DNA from: an uncultured Muribaculaceae bacterium
GTDB taxonomy: Bacteria > Bacteroidota > Bacteroidia > Bacteroidales > Muribaculaceae
Direction: 5' to 3'
Assembly: GCA_910578305.1 (NCBI GenBank)
Contig: CAJTQH010000027.1
Coordinates: 1-25,800, forward strand
DNA length: 25,800 nt
Part shown: positions 15,857-23,657 of the stretch, piece after piece
Numbering within the stretch: position 1 is the stretch's first letter
Layout: each line of letters opens with the position of its first letter
Position numbers and translations under genes: made by a program
Notes under the pieces: model-generated
Told to the model about the DNA's origin: nothing
Seen by the model: the letters and a program-made list of their open reading frames with translations, nothing else
Databases searched by the model: none

Positions 15857-17167
15857 TTAAGCCTGGGGCATTTTAGTCTTCTTGCCATAGCCGTACTTAG
15901 CAGCTTCGCCCAGTTCTTCCTGGATGCGAAGAAGCTGATTGTACTTAGCCATACGGTCGGAACGGCTTGCAGAACCTGTCTTGATCTGGCCGGCGTTGGT
16001 AGCAACTGCGATGTCAGCGATAGTGGCATCTTCAGTTTCACCCGAACGGTGAGAGATCACTGCGGTGTAACCGTTGCGCTGAGCGAGTTCTACTGCACGG
16101 AGAGTTTCGGTGAGAGAACCGATCTGGTTAACCTTCACGAGGATCGAGTTGGCGCAGCCTTCTTCGATACCACGTTCCAGATACTTCACGTTGGTTACAA
16201 ACAAGTCATCACCCACGAGCTGGCAGCGGTTTCCGATAAGGTCGGTAAGGATCTTCCAGCCTTCCCAGTCGTTTTCTGCCATACCGTCTTCGATAGAGTC
16301 GATAGGATATTTCTCTACGAGAGTCTGCAGATATTTAGCCTGCTCTTCCGAGGTGTATGTAGCACCGTCTTTTTCTTTTTCAGCACCATTGTTGAGTGCG
16401 CTGTAGTGATATTTGCCATCGCGGTAGAACTCAGAAGAAGCGCAGTCAAGACCAATAGTCACGTCCTTACCGGGTACATAACCGGCGAGTTCGATAGCCT
16501 TGATGATGCAGTCGAGAGCGTCTTCTGTGCCGTTGAGCTTGGGAGCGAAACCGCCTTCGTCACCTACTGCAGTTGACAGGCCACGTTCGTGAAGCACCTT
16601 CTTCAGATTGTGGAACACTTCAGTACCCATGCGGATACCTTCCTTGAAGCAGCATGCACCGATCGGACGGATCATGAATTCCTGGAAGCAGATAGGAGCG
16701 TCTGAGTGAGCACCACCGTTGATGATATTCATCATCGGCACGGGAAGCACATATGAGTTACATCCACCGATGTATTTATAAAGGGGAAGATCCAGATAGT
16801 CGGCAGCAGCCTTAGCTACGGCGAGAGAAACACCGAGGATAGCGTTTGCGCCAAGATTTGACTTGGTATCAGTGCCGTCGAGAGCGATCATGGTTTCGTC
16901 GATCTTGATCTGATCAAGAGCGCTCATTCCCACGAGAGCTTCTGCGATAGGGCCGTTAACGTTAGCCACAGCCTTCTGCACACCCTTGCCCATGTAGCGT
17001 GACTTGTCACCGTCGCGGAGCTCGAGAGCCTCGTTCACACCAGTCGATGCTCCGGAGGGAACAGATGCACGACCACGTGCGCCTGATTCAAGAATTACGT
17101 CTACTTCTACAGTGGGGTTGCCACGTGAATCGAGCACCTCACGGCCAATGATTTTTTCAATTTTCAT
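15857..17167 (-). CDS. eno: Enolase (phosphopyruvate hydratase)
   Basis: This enzyme converts 2-phosphoglycerate to phosphoenolpyruvate in glycolysis and gluconeogenesis. The 436-residue protein is of standard length and begins MKIEKIIGREVLDSRGNPT. It carries GGAHSDAP (151-158), the catalytic glutamate in GDEGGF (Glu204), the metal-site region SIEDGMAENDW, the LVKVNQIGSLTE segment and the SHRSGETED and GQIKTGS active-site strands. It is a single-gene unit, with a near-consensus promoter about 70-100 nt upstream and a hairpin terminator downstream. It follows the ribosomal alpha operon but is separated from it by hairpins and its own promoter. The family match is unambiguous. Confidence 0.98.
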   Translation of the reverse strand: MKIEKIIGREVLDSRGNPTVEVDVILESGARGRASVPSGASTGVNEALELRDGDKSRYMGKGVQKAVANVNGPIAEALVGMSALDQIKIDETMIALDGTDTKSNLGANAILGVSLAVAKAAADYLDLPLYKYIGGCNSYVLPVPMMNIINGGAHSDAPICFQEFMIRPIGACCFKEGIRMGTEVFHNLKKVLHERGLSTAVGDEGGFAPKLNGTEDALDCIIKAIELAGYVPGKDVTIGLDCASSEFYRDGKYHYSALNNGAEKEKDGATYTSEEQAKYLQTLVEKYPIDSIEDGMAENDWEGWKILTDLIGNRCQLVGDDLFVTNVKYLERGIEEGCANSILVKVNQIGSLTETLRAVELAQRNGYTAVISHRSGETEDATIADIAVATNAGQIKTGSASRSDRMAKYNQLLRIQEELGEAAKYGYGKKTKMPQA

Positions 17168-17233
17168 AATCGATTAAAACTTAAAAAGTTGGTTATATAG
17201 TTTTATTATTCTTATGCAGAATACATACGCTGA

Positions 17234-17264
17234 CAAAGTTACAAAACTTATCTGTCATCCGCAA
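17234..17264 (-). promoter_or_regulatory. Promoter of eno
   Basis: On the minus strand TAACTTTG (17234-17241) is preceded by TTG (17262-17264) with a 20-nt spacer, an almost ideal Bacteroidota promoter. Transcription should start near 17227, giving a leader of about 60 nt without a Shine-Dalgarno. Confidence 0.75.
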
Positions 17265-17460
17265 CACCACCCACGTACATTATTTGCAATAATTCACCTA
17301 AATTTCACCTATTTAATCACACGTCCCGCACATATTCAGGGGCACTCGCCCATCGCGAAATCCGGCATAGGTCCCTACACCGCCCGACAGCCATGCACCA
17401 GCGCAGATGTCACGCACTCAAACTTCATAATTACACCTCACACGTCACCGGGCAAAATAC
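17265..17460. other. Gene-free stretch between the eno promoter and the rplQ terminator
   Basis: I see no supported gene here. Open frames on the plus strand (for example 17214-17465) start inside the eno promoter region, have arbitrary composition and lack any promoter. No repeat or RNA signature was recognised. Confidence 0.5.
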
Positions 17461-17498
17461 AATAGTTCCAATCCGTCAAATGACAGATTGGAACTATT
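17461..17498 (-). terminator. Distal terminator hairpin of the alpha operon
   Basis: AATAGTTCCAATC (17461-17473) pairs perfectly with GATTGGAACTATT (17486-17498), 13 bp. The 12-nt loop can add a small GTCA/TGAC inner stem. On the minus strand it is followed by GTATTTTG, a short U-rich tail. It sits 46 nt after the rplQ stop, downstream of a second hairpin. Confidence 0.75.
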
Positions 17499-17508
17499 AT
17501 ATGATTCT

Positions 17509-17529
17509 GAAAGGCTCGAAAGCCCTTTC
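17509..17529 (-). terminator. Proximal hairpin after rplQ
   Basis: GAAAGGCT (17509-17516) pairs with AGCC-C-TTTC (17521-17529) around a CGAA tetraloop, giving 8 bp with one bulged C. Outer bases add further imperfect pairing. It begins 14 nt after the rplQ stop codon and precedes the stronger hairpin at 17461-17498. No U-tract follows directly, so it may act as a processing or stability element rather than a terminator. Confidence 0.45.
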
Positions 17530-17543
17530 GATTCAGAGTCGGA

Positions 17544-18026
17544 TTATTCAGCAGCTGCTTCAGTGGCGGGAGCCTCTGTTGCAGGAGCTTCGGCTGCGGG
17601 CTTGCTGCTGCGACGTGAGCGACGAGTGCGGCCTTCTTTTTTGGCACCCTTTTCCTTGAGCATGTTTTCGTTGTAGTCAACAAGCTCGATGAAGCACATC
17701 TGAGCATTGTCACCAAGACGGTTGCCGGTCTTAAGGATACGGGTGTAGCCACCGTTGCGCTCAGCGATCTTCTGAGCTACTTCACGGAACAGTTCATTGA
17801 CAGCCTCTTTGTTCTGCAGATAGCTGAACACCAGACGGCGATTGACCATCGTGTCGTTCTTGGCACGGTTGATCAGGGGCTCGGCGTACATACGCAGTGC
17901 TTTAGCCTTTGCCAGTGTAGTGAAAATGCGCTTACGCATTATCAGAGCGATGGTCATGTTGGCAAGCAGCGCGTCGCGATGGGCTTTTTTACGACCGAGG
18001 TGGTTGAATTTTTTATTATGTCTCAT
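17544..18026 (-). CDS. rplQ: 50S ribosomal protein L17
   Basis: This large-subunit protein lies near the exit tunnel and is the last gene of the alpha operon. The 160-residue protein has a canonical L17 body (about 1-122), starting MRHNKKFNHLGRKKAHRDALL, with RLGDNAQMCFIELVDYN. It is followed by a basic patch (KKEGRTRRSRRSS) and a low-complexity Ala/Pro/Glu tail that repeats EAPAT. E. coli L17 is 127 residues; the C-terminal extension is typical of Bacteroidota and probably disordered. The gene starts 7 nt after the rpoA stop, which suggests translational coupling, and is followed by tandem hairpins. Confidence 0.98.
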   Translation of the reverse strand: MRHNKKFNHLGRKKAHRDALLANMTIALIMRKRIFTTLAKAKALRMYAEPLINRAKNDTMVNRRLVFSYLQNKEAVNELFREVAQKIAERNGGYTRILKTGNRLGDNAQMCFIELVDYNENMLKEKGAKKEGRTRRSRRSSKPAAEAPATEAPATEAAAE

Positions 18027-18033
18027 CGTTTAA

Positions 18034-19026
18034 TTACTCTTTATCTAATTTGTACTTTGAAATATCCATTCCAAACGAAAGGTTGAGGTTAGCCAGCAGA
18101 TCGTCAAGCTCTGTGAGCGATTTCTTACCGAAATTGCGGAACTTGAGAAGATCATTGCGGTTAAATACCACCAGTTCACCAAGTGTTTCCACTTCGGCGC
18201 TCTTCAAGCAGTTGAGAGCACGTACGGAAAGATCCATATCCACGAGCTTCGACTTGAGAAGTTGACGCATGTGCAGTACTTCTTCATCGAATTCTTCATT
18301 TTCCTCATGTTCGGATGATTCAAGTGTGATTTTTTCATCTGAGAAGAGCATGAAGTGGTAAATGAGAATCTTTGCGGCCTCTTTGAGTGCATCCTTCGGA
18401 AGGATCGAACCGTTGGTAGTAATCTCAAGAGTGAGTTTGTCGTAGTCAGTTTTCTGGTCTACACGGAAGTTGTCCACTGCAATCTTGACATTCTTAATCG
18501 GGGTATAGATGGAGTCTATGGCTATTACATTGACATCATCTGTTGCCACCGCATTCTCTTCGGCCGGAACCCAGCCGCGTCCTTTATTGATAGTGAACTC
18601 AAGCGTAAAGCTTGCTCCGGAATCCAAATGACAGATAACGAGGTCAGGGTTAAGAACTTCAAATCCGGTAAGGACTTTGCCCAGATCACCGGCAGTGAAG
18701 ACTTCTGTGCCTGACACTGTGACCACTGCCTTCTCAGAATCAGTATCCTCTACAATTTGCTTGAGATCTACTTTCTTGAGATTGAGAATTATATTGGTCA
18801 CATCCTCCTTAACTCCGGGAATAGTATCAAACTCGTGCTTCACACCGTCGATCTTGATCGATGCTATCGCATAGCCTTCAAGCGACGACAGCAGAATACG
18901 GCGCAATGCGTTACCGATAGTGATTCCATAGCCCGGCTCCAATGGCTTGAACTCAAACTTGCCGAACTGATTGTCGGCCTCCAACATCAATACCTTGTCA
19001 GGTTTTTGAAATGCTAATATAGCCAT
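18034..19026 (-). CDS. rpoA: DNA-directed RNA polymerase subunit alpha
   Basis: The alpha dimer nucleates RNA polymerase assembly, and its C-terminal domain contacts upstream promoter DNA and activators. The 330-residue protein has the N-terminal dimerisation domain (about 1-230), with GYGITIGNALRRILLSSLEG. An acidic linker (about 232-248) leads to the C-terminal domain (about 250-320). That domain contains LSVRALNCLKSAEVETLGEL, with the arginine equivalent to E. coli Arg265, and FGKKSLTELDDLL. The length matches the family. It sits in the usual place between rpsD (21 nt upstream) and rplQ (7 nt downstream). Confidence 0.98.
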   Translation of the reverse strand: MAILAFQKPDKVLMLEADNQFGKFEFKPLEPGYGITIGNALRRILLSSLEGYAIASIKIDGVKHEFDTIPGVKEDVTNIILNLKKVDLKQIVEDTDSEKAVVTVSGTEVFTAGDLGKVLTGFEVLNPDLVICHLDSGASFTLEFTINKGRGWVPAEENAVATDDVNVIAIDSIYTPIKNVKIAVDNFRVDQKTDYDKLTLEITTNGSILPKDALKEAAKILIYHFMLFSDEKITLESSEHEENEEFDEEVLHMRQLLKSKLVDMDLSVRALNCLKSAEVETLGELVVFNRNDLLKFRNFGKKSLTELDDLLANLNLSFGMDISKYKLDKE

Positions 19027-19047
19027 GTGGATCTGTCTTTTAAATTA

Positions 19048-19653
19048 TTACTTAGAATACAACTCGACAATCAGCTGCTCCTTGATATTCTCGGGAATAT
19101 CTTCGCGGGCAGGAACGTGGAGGAATTTTCCGGCTTTCTGAGATTCGTCCCATTCAAGCCAGGGATATTTCGAGTGGTTAAAGCCAGCGAGTGCATCGGC
19201 TATAACTTCGAGTGATTTAGATTTTTCGCGTACGCCAACGATATCGCCGGGCTTTACTGCGTAAGAAGCGATGTTGACAACCTGACCGTTTACAATGATA
19301 TGACGGTGAAGCACCAGCTGACGTGCGGCTGCACGGGTGGGTGCGATACCCAGACGATACACTACATTGTCCAAGCGGCCTTCAAGAAGCTGGAGAAGTA
19401 CTTCACCTGTAATACCTTTGGTGCGGGCTGCTTCGTTGAAAAGGTTGTGGAACTGTTTTTCAAGTACACCGTAAGTGTATTTGGCTTTCTGCTTTTCGCG
19501 GAGCTGAACACCATATTCTGATGTCTTTCTGCGCTTGTTCTGGCCATGCTGGCCGGGAGGGAAGTTTTTCCGGGCGAGAACTTTGTCCTCTCCGAAGATA
19601 GGTTCGCCGAATTTACGTGCGATTCTGGTTTTAGGGCCTGTATATCTTGCCAT
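19048..19653 (-). CDS. rpsD: 30S ribosomal protein S4
   Basis: This protein initiates 16S 5'-domain assembly and, in several bacteria, represses its own operon. The 201-residue protein starts MARYTGPKTRIARKFGEPIFG. It has the S4 RNA-binding domain with LEGRLDNVVYRLGIAPTRAAARQLVLHRHIIVNG, and ends with the usual YSK. It has no N-terminal zinc-binding cysteines, so it is a zinc-free form. It lies 21 nt before rpoA but is separated from rpsK by an unusually long 181-nt spacer with alternative hairpins, a natural place for S4 autoregulation. That role is inference. Confidence 0.98.
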   Translation of the reverse strand: MARYTGPKTRIARKFGEPIFGEDKVLARKNFPPGQHGQNKRRKTSEYGVQLREKQKAKYTYGVLEKQFHNLFNEAARTKGITGEVLLQLLEGRLDNVVYRLGIAPTRAAARQLVLHRHIIVNGQVVNIASYAVKPGDIVGVREKSKSLEVIADALAGFNHSKYPWLEWDESQKAGKFLHVPAREDIPENIKEQLIVELYSK

Positions 19654-19834
19654 TGTTTTTTAATCGATTGATTGTTTGATATATCAAGCTGACGTCGGAG
19701 CCGTATGGTGGCTTAGTGCAGCCGCGACCATAGAGAGGTGATATAAATATGGTCTTATTTCACATTGCCAACCATCCGCTCGTTCGTCGAAAGCTTAGTC
19801 TTTAAGTATTTACTCAATATATGCTATAATTGCA
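19654..19834 (-). promoter_or_regulatory. Structured rpsK-rpsD spacer, candidate S4 autoregulatory leader
   Basis: This 181-nt untranslated spacer sits inside a tightly packed operon whose other gaps are 7-40 nt. On the minus strand four segments are mutually complementary: ATGGT (19771-19775), GACCATA (19748-19754), TATGGTC (19726-19732) and ACCATA (19704-19709). Segments 3 and 4 extend to a 10-bp stem (19704-19713 with 19720-19732) with a 3-nt bulge. Segments 2 and 3 can form a competing 7-bp stem. No U-run follows the 3:4 stem, so translational control or protein binding is more likely than termination. No consensus TAnnTTTG box is seen on this strand. Confidence 0.45.
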
Positions 19835-20224
19835 TTACACACGGCGACGCTTCGGAGGGCGGCAACCATTGTGGGGAAGCGGAGTCACGTCTACGATTTC
19901 AGTAACCTCGATACCTGCACCATGCACTGTACGGATTGCTGACTCACGGCCGTTGCCCGGTCCCTTTACATAAGCTTTCACTTTGCGCAGACCCAGGTCA
20001 TAGGCCACCTTTGCGCAATCCTGTGCTGCCATCTGTGCAGCATAAGGAGTGTTTTTCTTTGAGCCACGGAAGCCCATCTTACCTGCGCTTGACCAAGAGA
20101 TCACCTGACCTTCCGAGTTGGCTAAGCACACAATAATGTTGTTGAACGAAGAGTGTACGTGAAGCTGGCCTGCGGCATCAACCTTGACGTTTCTCTTCTT
20201 AGCTGCGACTGTCTTTTTTGCCAT
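19835..20224 (-). CDS. rpsK: 30S ribosomal protein S11
   Basis: This 30S platform protein contacts mRNA near the E site. The 129-residue protein is standard length. It has a basic N-terminus (AKKTVAAKKRNVKV), the core VHSSFNNIIVCLAN with SWSSAGKMGFRGSKKNTPYAAQ, and the C-terminal signature DVTPLPHNGCRPPKRRRV. The HNG site corresponds to the asparagine known to become isoaspartate in E. coli S11. It follows rpsM by 9 nt and is followed by the long spacer before rpsD. Confidence 0.98.
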   Translation of the reverse strand: MAKKTVAAKKRNVKVDAAGQLHVHSSFNNIIVCLANSEGQVISWSSAGKMGFRGSKKNTPYAAQMAAQDCAKVAYDLGLRKVKAYVKGPGNGRESAIRTVHGAGIEVTEIVDVTPLPHNGCRPPKRRRV

Positions 20225-20233
20225 ATTGATTTA

Positions 20234-20614
20234 TTATTTTGTAGCTTTCTTCTTGTTAGCAACTGTTTTCTTGCGGCCCTTACGGGTACGGGCATTGTTT
20301 TTGGTGCTCTGGCCACGTACCGGCAGACCGATACGATGACGGATACCACGGTAACAACCGATATCCATCAGGCGCTTGATGTTAAGCTGGATTTCGCTGC
20401 GGAGATCACCCTCCACCTTGTAGTCCGCGCCGATCACTTCACGCACCTTGGCGGCCTGATCGTCGGTCCAGTCCATTACCTTTATGTCTTTGTCCACACC
20501 GGCCTTCTCAAGTATGGATTTTGCGGCGCTTCGACCTATGCCGAAGATGTAAGTCAAGGCTATCTCACCTCTCTTGTTCTGGGGGAGGTCAACTCCCACT
20601 ATACGTACTGCCAT
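20234..20614 (-). CDS. rpsM: 30S ribosomal protein S13
   Basis: This 30S head protein forms inter-subunit bridges and contacts P-site tRNA. The 126-residue protein starts MAVRIVGVDLPQNKRGEIALTYIFGIG. It has the helix-two-turn-helix body and the GCYRGIRHRIGLPVRGQSTKNNARTRKG tail that reaches tRNA, ending in a lysine-rich stretch. It follows rpmJ by 40 nt, one of the larger gaps in the cluster. A lone TAATTTTG box in that gap could mark a weak internal promoter. Confidence 0.98.
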   Translation of the reverse strand: MAVRIVGVDLPQNKRGEIALTYIFGIGRSAAKSILEKAGVDKDIKVMDWTDDQAAKVREVIGADYKVEGDLRSEIQLNIKRLMDIGCYRGIRHRIGLPVRGQSTKNNARTRKGRKKTVANKKKATK

Positions 20615-20637
20615 ATATGATTGACTGATTTTTTTTG

Positions 20638-20645
20638 CAAAATTA
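20638..20645 (-). promoter_or_regulatory. Possible internal -7 box before rpsM
   Basis: On the minus strand TAATTTTG lies 24 nt before the rpsM ATG in the 40-nt rpmJ-rpsM gap. No TTG is found at 19-21 nt upstream, where the rpmJ 3' end lies. It could be a chance match in an AT-rich gap. An internal promoter here would separate the alpha operon (rpsM onward) from spc, as in E. coli. Confidence 0.2.
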
Positions 20646-20654
20646 ATAAAAATT

Positions 20655-20771
20655 TTATCCTTGACGCTGTTTGTACTTCGGATTTTTCTTGTTGATTACA
20701 TAAAGACGACCCTTACGGCGCACAATCTTGCTATCCGGGGTACGCTTCTTGACTGAGGCTCTTACTTTCAT
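20655..20771 (-). CDS. rpmJ: 50S ribosomal protein L36, zinc-free form
   Basis: This smallest large-subunit protein has 38 residues and a normal length. It begins MKVRASVKKRTPDSKIVRR and ends KNPKYKQRQG. The zinc-binding form carries three cysteines and one histidine. Here all four positions are replaced, with no cysteine or histidine in the protein, so it cannot bind zinc that way. It lies in its usual place, 23 nt after infA and 40 nt before rpsM. The identity is secure from the termini and context. Confidence 0.96.
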   Translation of the reverse strand: MKVRASVKKRTPDSKIVRRKGRLYVINKKNPKYKQRQG

Positions 20772-20794
20772 GTTATTTCGTTTTTATTATTTTA

Positions 20795-21013
20795 TTACTT
20801 GTATCGGAATGCAATCCGGCCTTTGGAGAGGTCGTAGGGCGACATTTCCACACGCACACGGTCGCCGGGGAGAATCTTAATATAATGCATTCTCATTTTT
20901 CCGGATATATGTGCGGTTATCTCATGTCCGTTTTCAAGTTCCACCCGGAACATTGCATTGGACAATGCCTCGACTATCACTCCGTCTTGCTCGATTGCAG
21001 CTTGTTTTGCCAT
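20795..21013 (-). CDS. infA: Translation initiation factor IF-1
   Basis: IF-1 binds the 30S A site during initiation and helps IF-2 and IF-3 select the start codon. The 72-residue protein is one OB fold of standard length, beginning MAKQAAIEQDGVIVEAL. It contains MFRVELENGHEITAHISGKMRMHYIKILPGDRV in its central strands and ends GRIAFRYK. It lies 19 nt after map and 23 nt before rpmJ, the standard order in this phylum. Confidence 0.98.
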   Translation of the reverse strand: MAKQAAIEQDGVIVEALSNAMFRVELENGHEITAHISGKMRMHYIKILPGDRVRVEMSPYDLSKGRIAFRYK

Positions 21014-21032
21014 ATTCTATCTATAAAAAGAA

Positions 21033-21815
21033 TTAAATAAATCTGTCTTGCAACACCTCATACACAGGCTCGAATGAAGTCAGTATCTCTGCCCGCCCGT
21101 CGACTACAGCTACTGTATGCTCGTAATGTGCCGAAGGTTTGCGGTCACGCGTGCGGCATGTCCAGCCGTCACGTTCTATGACTATATTCTTGCTTCCCAT
21201 ATTGATCATGGGTTCGATGGCAATGCACATGCCATTGCGGATTACCGGACCCGTACCGCGGCGACCATAATTTGGCACCTCTGGATCCTCATGCATCTTA
21301 CGGCCTATGCCATGTCCGCACATTTCACGCACCACACTGTAGCCGCGACTTTCACAATAAGTCTGCACCGCATTGGCTATGTCGCCTATACGATTGCCTT
21401 CCTTGCATTTCTCTATGCCCTTGTAAAGCGACTCCTTGGTAGTTCGGCATAGTTTGTAGAGATCTTCTGAGATCTCTCCTACGGGAAATGTATAGCACAT
21501 GTCACCGTTGAAGCCGTCGAGCTCCACCACTGTATCCGTACCCACTATATCGCCTTCGCGAAGCACATAATTGGAAGGGAAGCCGTGTACCACCACTTCG
21601 TTGACCTCCCAGCATACAGCGCCGGGAAAACCACCATAGCCCAGACACGAGGGTTTGCCTCCGTTGTCATGTATAAACTCACGGGCTATGCTTTCGATAC
21701 GATTGGTGGTTACGCCCGGAGCCACCCACTTGGCTATCTCGCCAAGTGTGCGGCTTACCAGAGCGCATGCATTGCGCATCTTTTCTATGTCTTCCGGTGT
21801 CTTAAGATAGATCAT
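21033..21815 (-). CDS. map: Type I methionine aminopeptidase
   Basis: This metallo-enzyme removes the initiator methionine from nascent proteins whose second residue is small. The 260-residue protein has a pita-bread fold, with the five metal ligands readable as Asp94, Asp105, His168, Glu201 and Glu232, and the accessory His175 in GRKMHEDP. It is type I, lacking the type II insert and any zinc-finger extension. The start MIYLKTPEDIEKM is typical. It sits 21 nt after secY and 19 nt before infA. adk, often found between secY and map in other bacteria, is absent here. Confidence 0.97.
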   Translation of the reverse strand: MIYLKTPEDIEKMRNACALVSRTLGEIAKWVAPGVTTNRIESIAREFIHDNGGKPSCLGYGGFPGAVCWEVNEVVVHGFPSNYVLREGDIVGTDTVVELDGFNGDMCYTFPVGEISEDLYKLCRTTKESLYKGIEKCKEGNRIGDIANAVQTYCESRGYSVVREMCGHGIGRKMHEDPEVPNYGRRGTGPVIRNGMCIAIEPMINMGSKNIVIERDGWTCRTRDRKPSAHYEHTVAVVDGRAEILTSFEPVYEVLQDRFI

Positions 21816-21836
21816 TTACTTTTTCACCAGAAATTA

Positions 21837-23177
21837 TCAATAGGCACTGCCGGTCGTACGACCTTTTATCTTGCCGTCCTTCATCAGGCCATCATAATGA
21901 TGCATCATCAGATGGCTCTCGATCTGCTGGAGTGTATCAAGCACAACACCCACCATAATCAGCAGCGATGTGCCGCCAAAGAACTGGGCGAAGTTCTGGC
22001 TGATACCGAAGAAACGGGCAAACGCAGGAAGAATGGCTACCACGCCGAGGAACAACGATCCGGGTAGGGTGATTCTCGACATGATCGAATCAAGATACTC
22101 GGCAGTTTTCTTGCCGGGCTTCACACCGGGAATGAAACCATTGTTGCGTTTCATATCCTCTGCCATCTGGGTGGGACGCACAGTGATGGCTGTATAGAAA
22201 TATGTGAATGCCACGATCATGATGAAGTACACAAAATTGTACCAGAAGCCATTTATGTCAGAAAATGCAGCGAAGAAGCCGCTTCCTGATTCATCGGCGC
22301 CAAAGCCTGCCAATGTTATAGGAACAAACATGATGGCCTGTGCGAATATGATAGGCATCACGCCGGCTGCATTGACCTTCAGAGGTATGTACTGGCGCAC
22401 ACCGCCATACTGCTTGTTGCCCACAATGCGCTTGGCATACTGTACAGGCACTTTGCGCGTACCCTGCACCAGAAGGACTGCGCCTACGGTAACAGCAAAC
22501 AGCAATACTACTTCTACAAGGAACATCACCAGACCACCCTGAGCCATACCGTCACCGGGCAGACGACTTACGAATTCAAATATCATAGCTTCCGGCAGGC
22601 GTGCGATGATGCCCACAAGAATGATAAATGAGATACCGTTGCCGATACCGCGGTCTGTGATACGTTCGCCGAGCCACATGATAAACATTGAGCCGGCGGC
22701 CAGAATAATAGTCAGGTAAAGAATGGTCCAGACGCCCATAGTGGCTCCGCTACCCACCTGATACTTCAGGTTGATAAGGTAAGCCGGGCCTTGAAGACAG
22801 AGTATCAGCACGGTAAGATAGCGAGTGTACTGATTTAGCTTCTGTCGTCCGCTTTCGCCCTCACGCTGCATTTTCTGAAACGAAGGAAGCACCATGCCCA
22901 GAAGCTGTATCACGATCGATGCAGTAATATAAGGCATGATACCCAAAGCGAATATAGAAGCCTGCGAGAATGCACCGCCCGAGAACATGTCGAGCAGCTG
23001 CATCAGGCCGCTTTTATTTGTAAAATTCTGGAGATCGTTCAGATCAGACACGCTGATGCCGGGCAGCACCACCTGGCAACCCAGGCGGTAAACTACCACG
23101 AGCAAGAACGTGATGATCAGTCGCTGACGCAGCTCCTGAATTTTCCAAATATTTTGTAAGGTTTGTATAAATCTCAT
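21837..23177 (-). CDS. secY: Preprotein translocase subunit SecY
   Basis: SecY is the channel of the Sec translocon, which exports unfolded proteins and inserts membrane proteins together with SecE, SecG and SecA. The 446-residue protein has ten hydrophobic segments spread over about residues 19-420. It contains the plug region after IWKIQELRQRLIITFLLVVVYR, the GGAFSQASIFALGIMPYITASI helix and the cytosolic loops KRIVGNKQYGG and NNGFIPGVKPGK. The short C-terminal tail ends GRTTGSAY. It starts 8 nt after the rplO stop, so translational coupling is likely. Length and motifs are standard. Confidence 0.98.
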   Translation of the reverse strand: MRFIQTLQNIWKIQELRQRLIITFLLVVVYRLGCQVVLPGISVSDLNDLQNFTNKSGLMQLLDMFSGGAFSQASIFALGIMPYITASIVIQLLGMVLPSFQKMQREGESGRQKLNQYTRYLTVLILCLQGPAYLINLKYQVGSGATMGVWTILYLTIILAAGSMFIMWLGERITDRGIGNGISFIILVGIIARLPEAMIFEFVSRLPGDGMAQGGLVMFLVEVVLLFAVTVGAVLLVQGTRKVPVQYAKRIVGNKQYGGVRQYIPLKVNAAGVMPIIFAQAIMFVPITLAGFGADESGSGFFAAFSDINGFWYNFVYFIMIVAFTYFYTAITVRPTQMAEDMKRNNGFIPGVKPGKKTAEYLDSIMSRITLPGSLFLGVVAILPAFARFFGISQNFAQFFGGTSLLIMVGVVLDTLQQIESHLMMHHYDGLMKDGKIKGRTTGSAY

Positions 23178-23185
23178 TGTAATGA

Positions 23186-23632
23186 TTAGATTTTTGAGAT
23201 TGAACCACCGGCTTCAACAATAGCCTTCTCAGCAGCTTTCGAGAATGCATTGGCCTCTACACTGAGAGCGCGGCTCACAGCTCCGTTGGCCAGCACCTTC
23301 ACAAGCTGCTTGCGGTTTACAAAACCTGCAGCGCGGAGTTCTTCAAGTCCAACCTTTTCGAGCTGCTTGGCTGTTGCCAGAGCATCAATGTCGGCAAGAT
23401 TGATGGCTTTGTACTCCTTACGGTTTATATTTTTGAAACCAAATTTAGGCAAGCGACGCTGCAAAGGCATCTGACCGCCTTCAAAACCTATCTTCCGGCT
23501 ATAGCCCGAACGAGATTTCGCACCCTTGTGACCGCGGGTAGATGTACCACCCTTGCCCGAACCCGGACCACGGCCCACACGAGTTTTTGATTTTACAGAT
23601 CCAACAGCTGGACGTATAGTATTTAATTCCAT
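23186..23632 (-). CDS. rplO: 50S ribosomal protein L15
   Basis: This large-subunit protein is added late in assembly and contacts 23S domain II. The 148-residue protein has the Gly/Arg/Lys-rich N-terminal extension (RVGRGPGSGKGGTSTRGHKGAKSR), the segment FEGGQMPLQRRLPKFGF and a globular C-terminal domain. It is normal length and begins MELNTIRPAVGS. It lies 25 nt after rpmD and 8 nt before secY. An AATCAATCA sequence lies in its leader, as before several neighbours. Confidence 0.98.
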   Translation of the reverse strand: MELNTIRPAVGSVKSKTRVGRGPGSGKGGTSTRGHKGAKSRSGYSRKIGFEGGQMPLQRRLPKFGFKNINRKEYKAINLADIDALATAKQLEKVGLEELRAAGFVNRKQLVKVLANGAVSRALSVEANAFSKAAEKAIVEAGGSISKI

Positions 23633-23657
23633 AACAAATACTGTTTTGATTGATTGT

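Noticed and set aside
17214..17465. 83-residue plus-strand frame upstream of eno
   Set aside because: It starts in the eno promoter region on the opposite strand, with no promoter or recognisable motif.
19681..19760. Possible tRNA in the rpsK-rpsD spacer
   Set aside because: The hairpins do not form a cloverleaf and there is no T-loop GTTCRA or acceptor stem.
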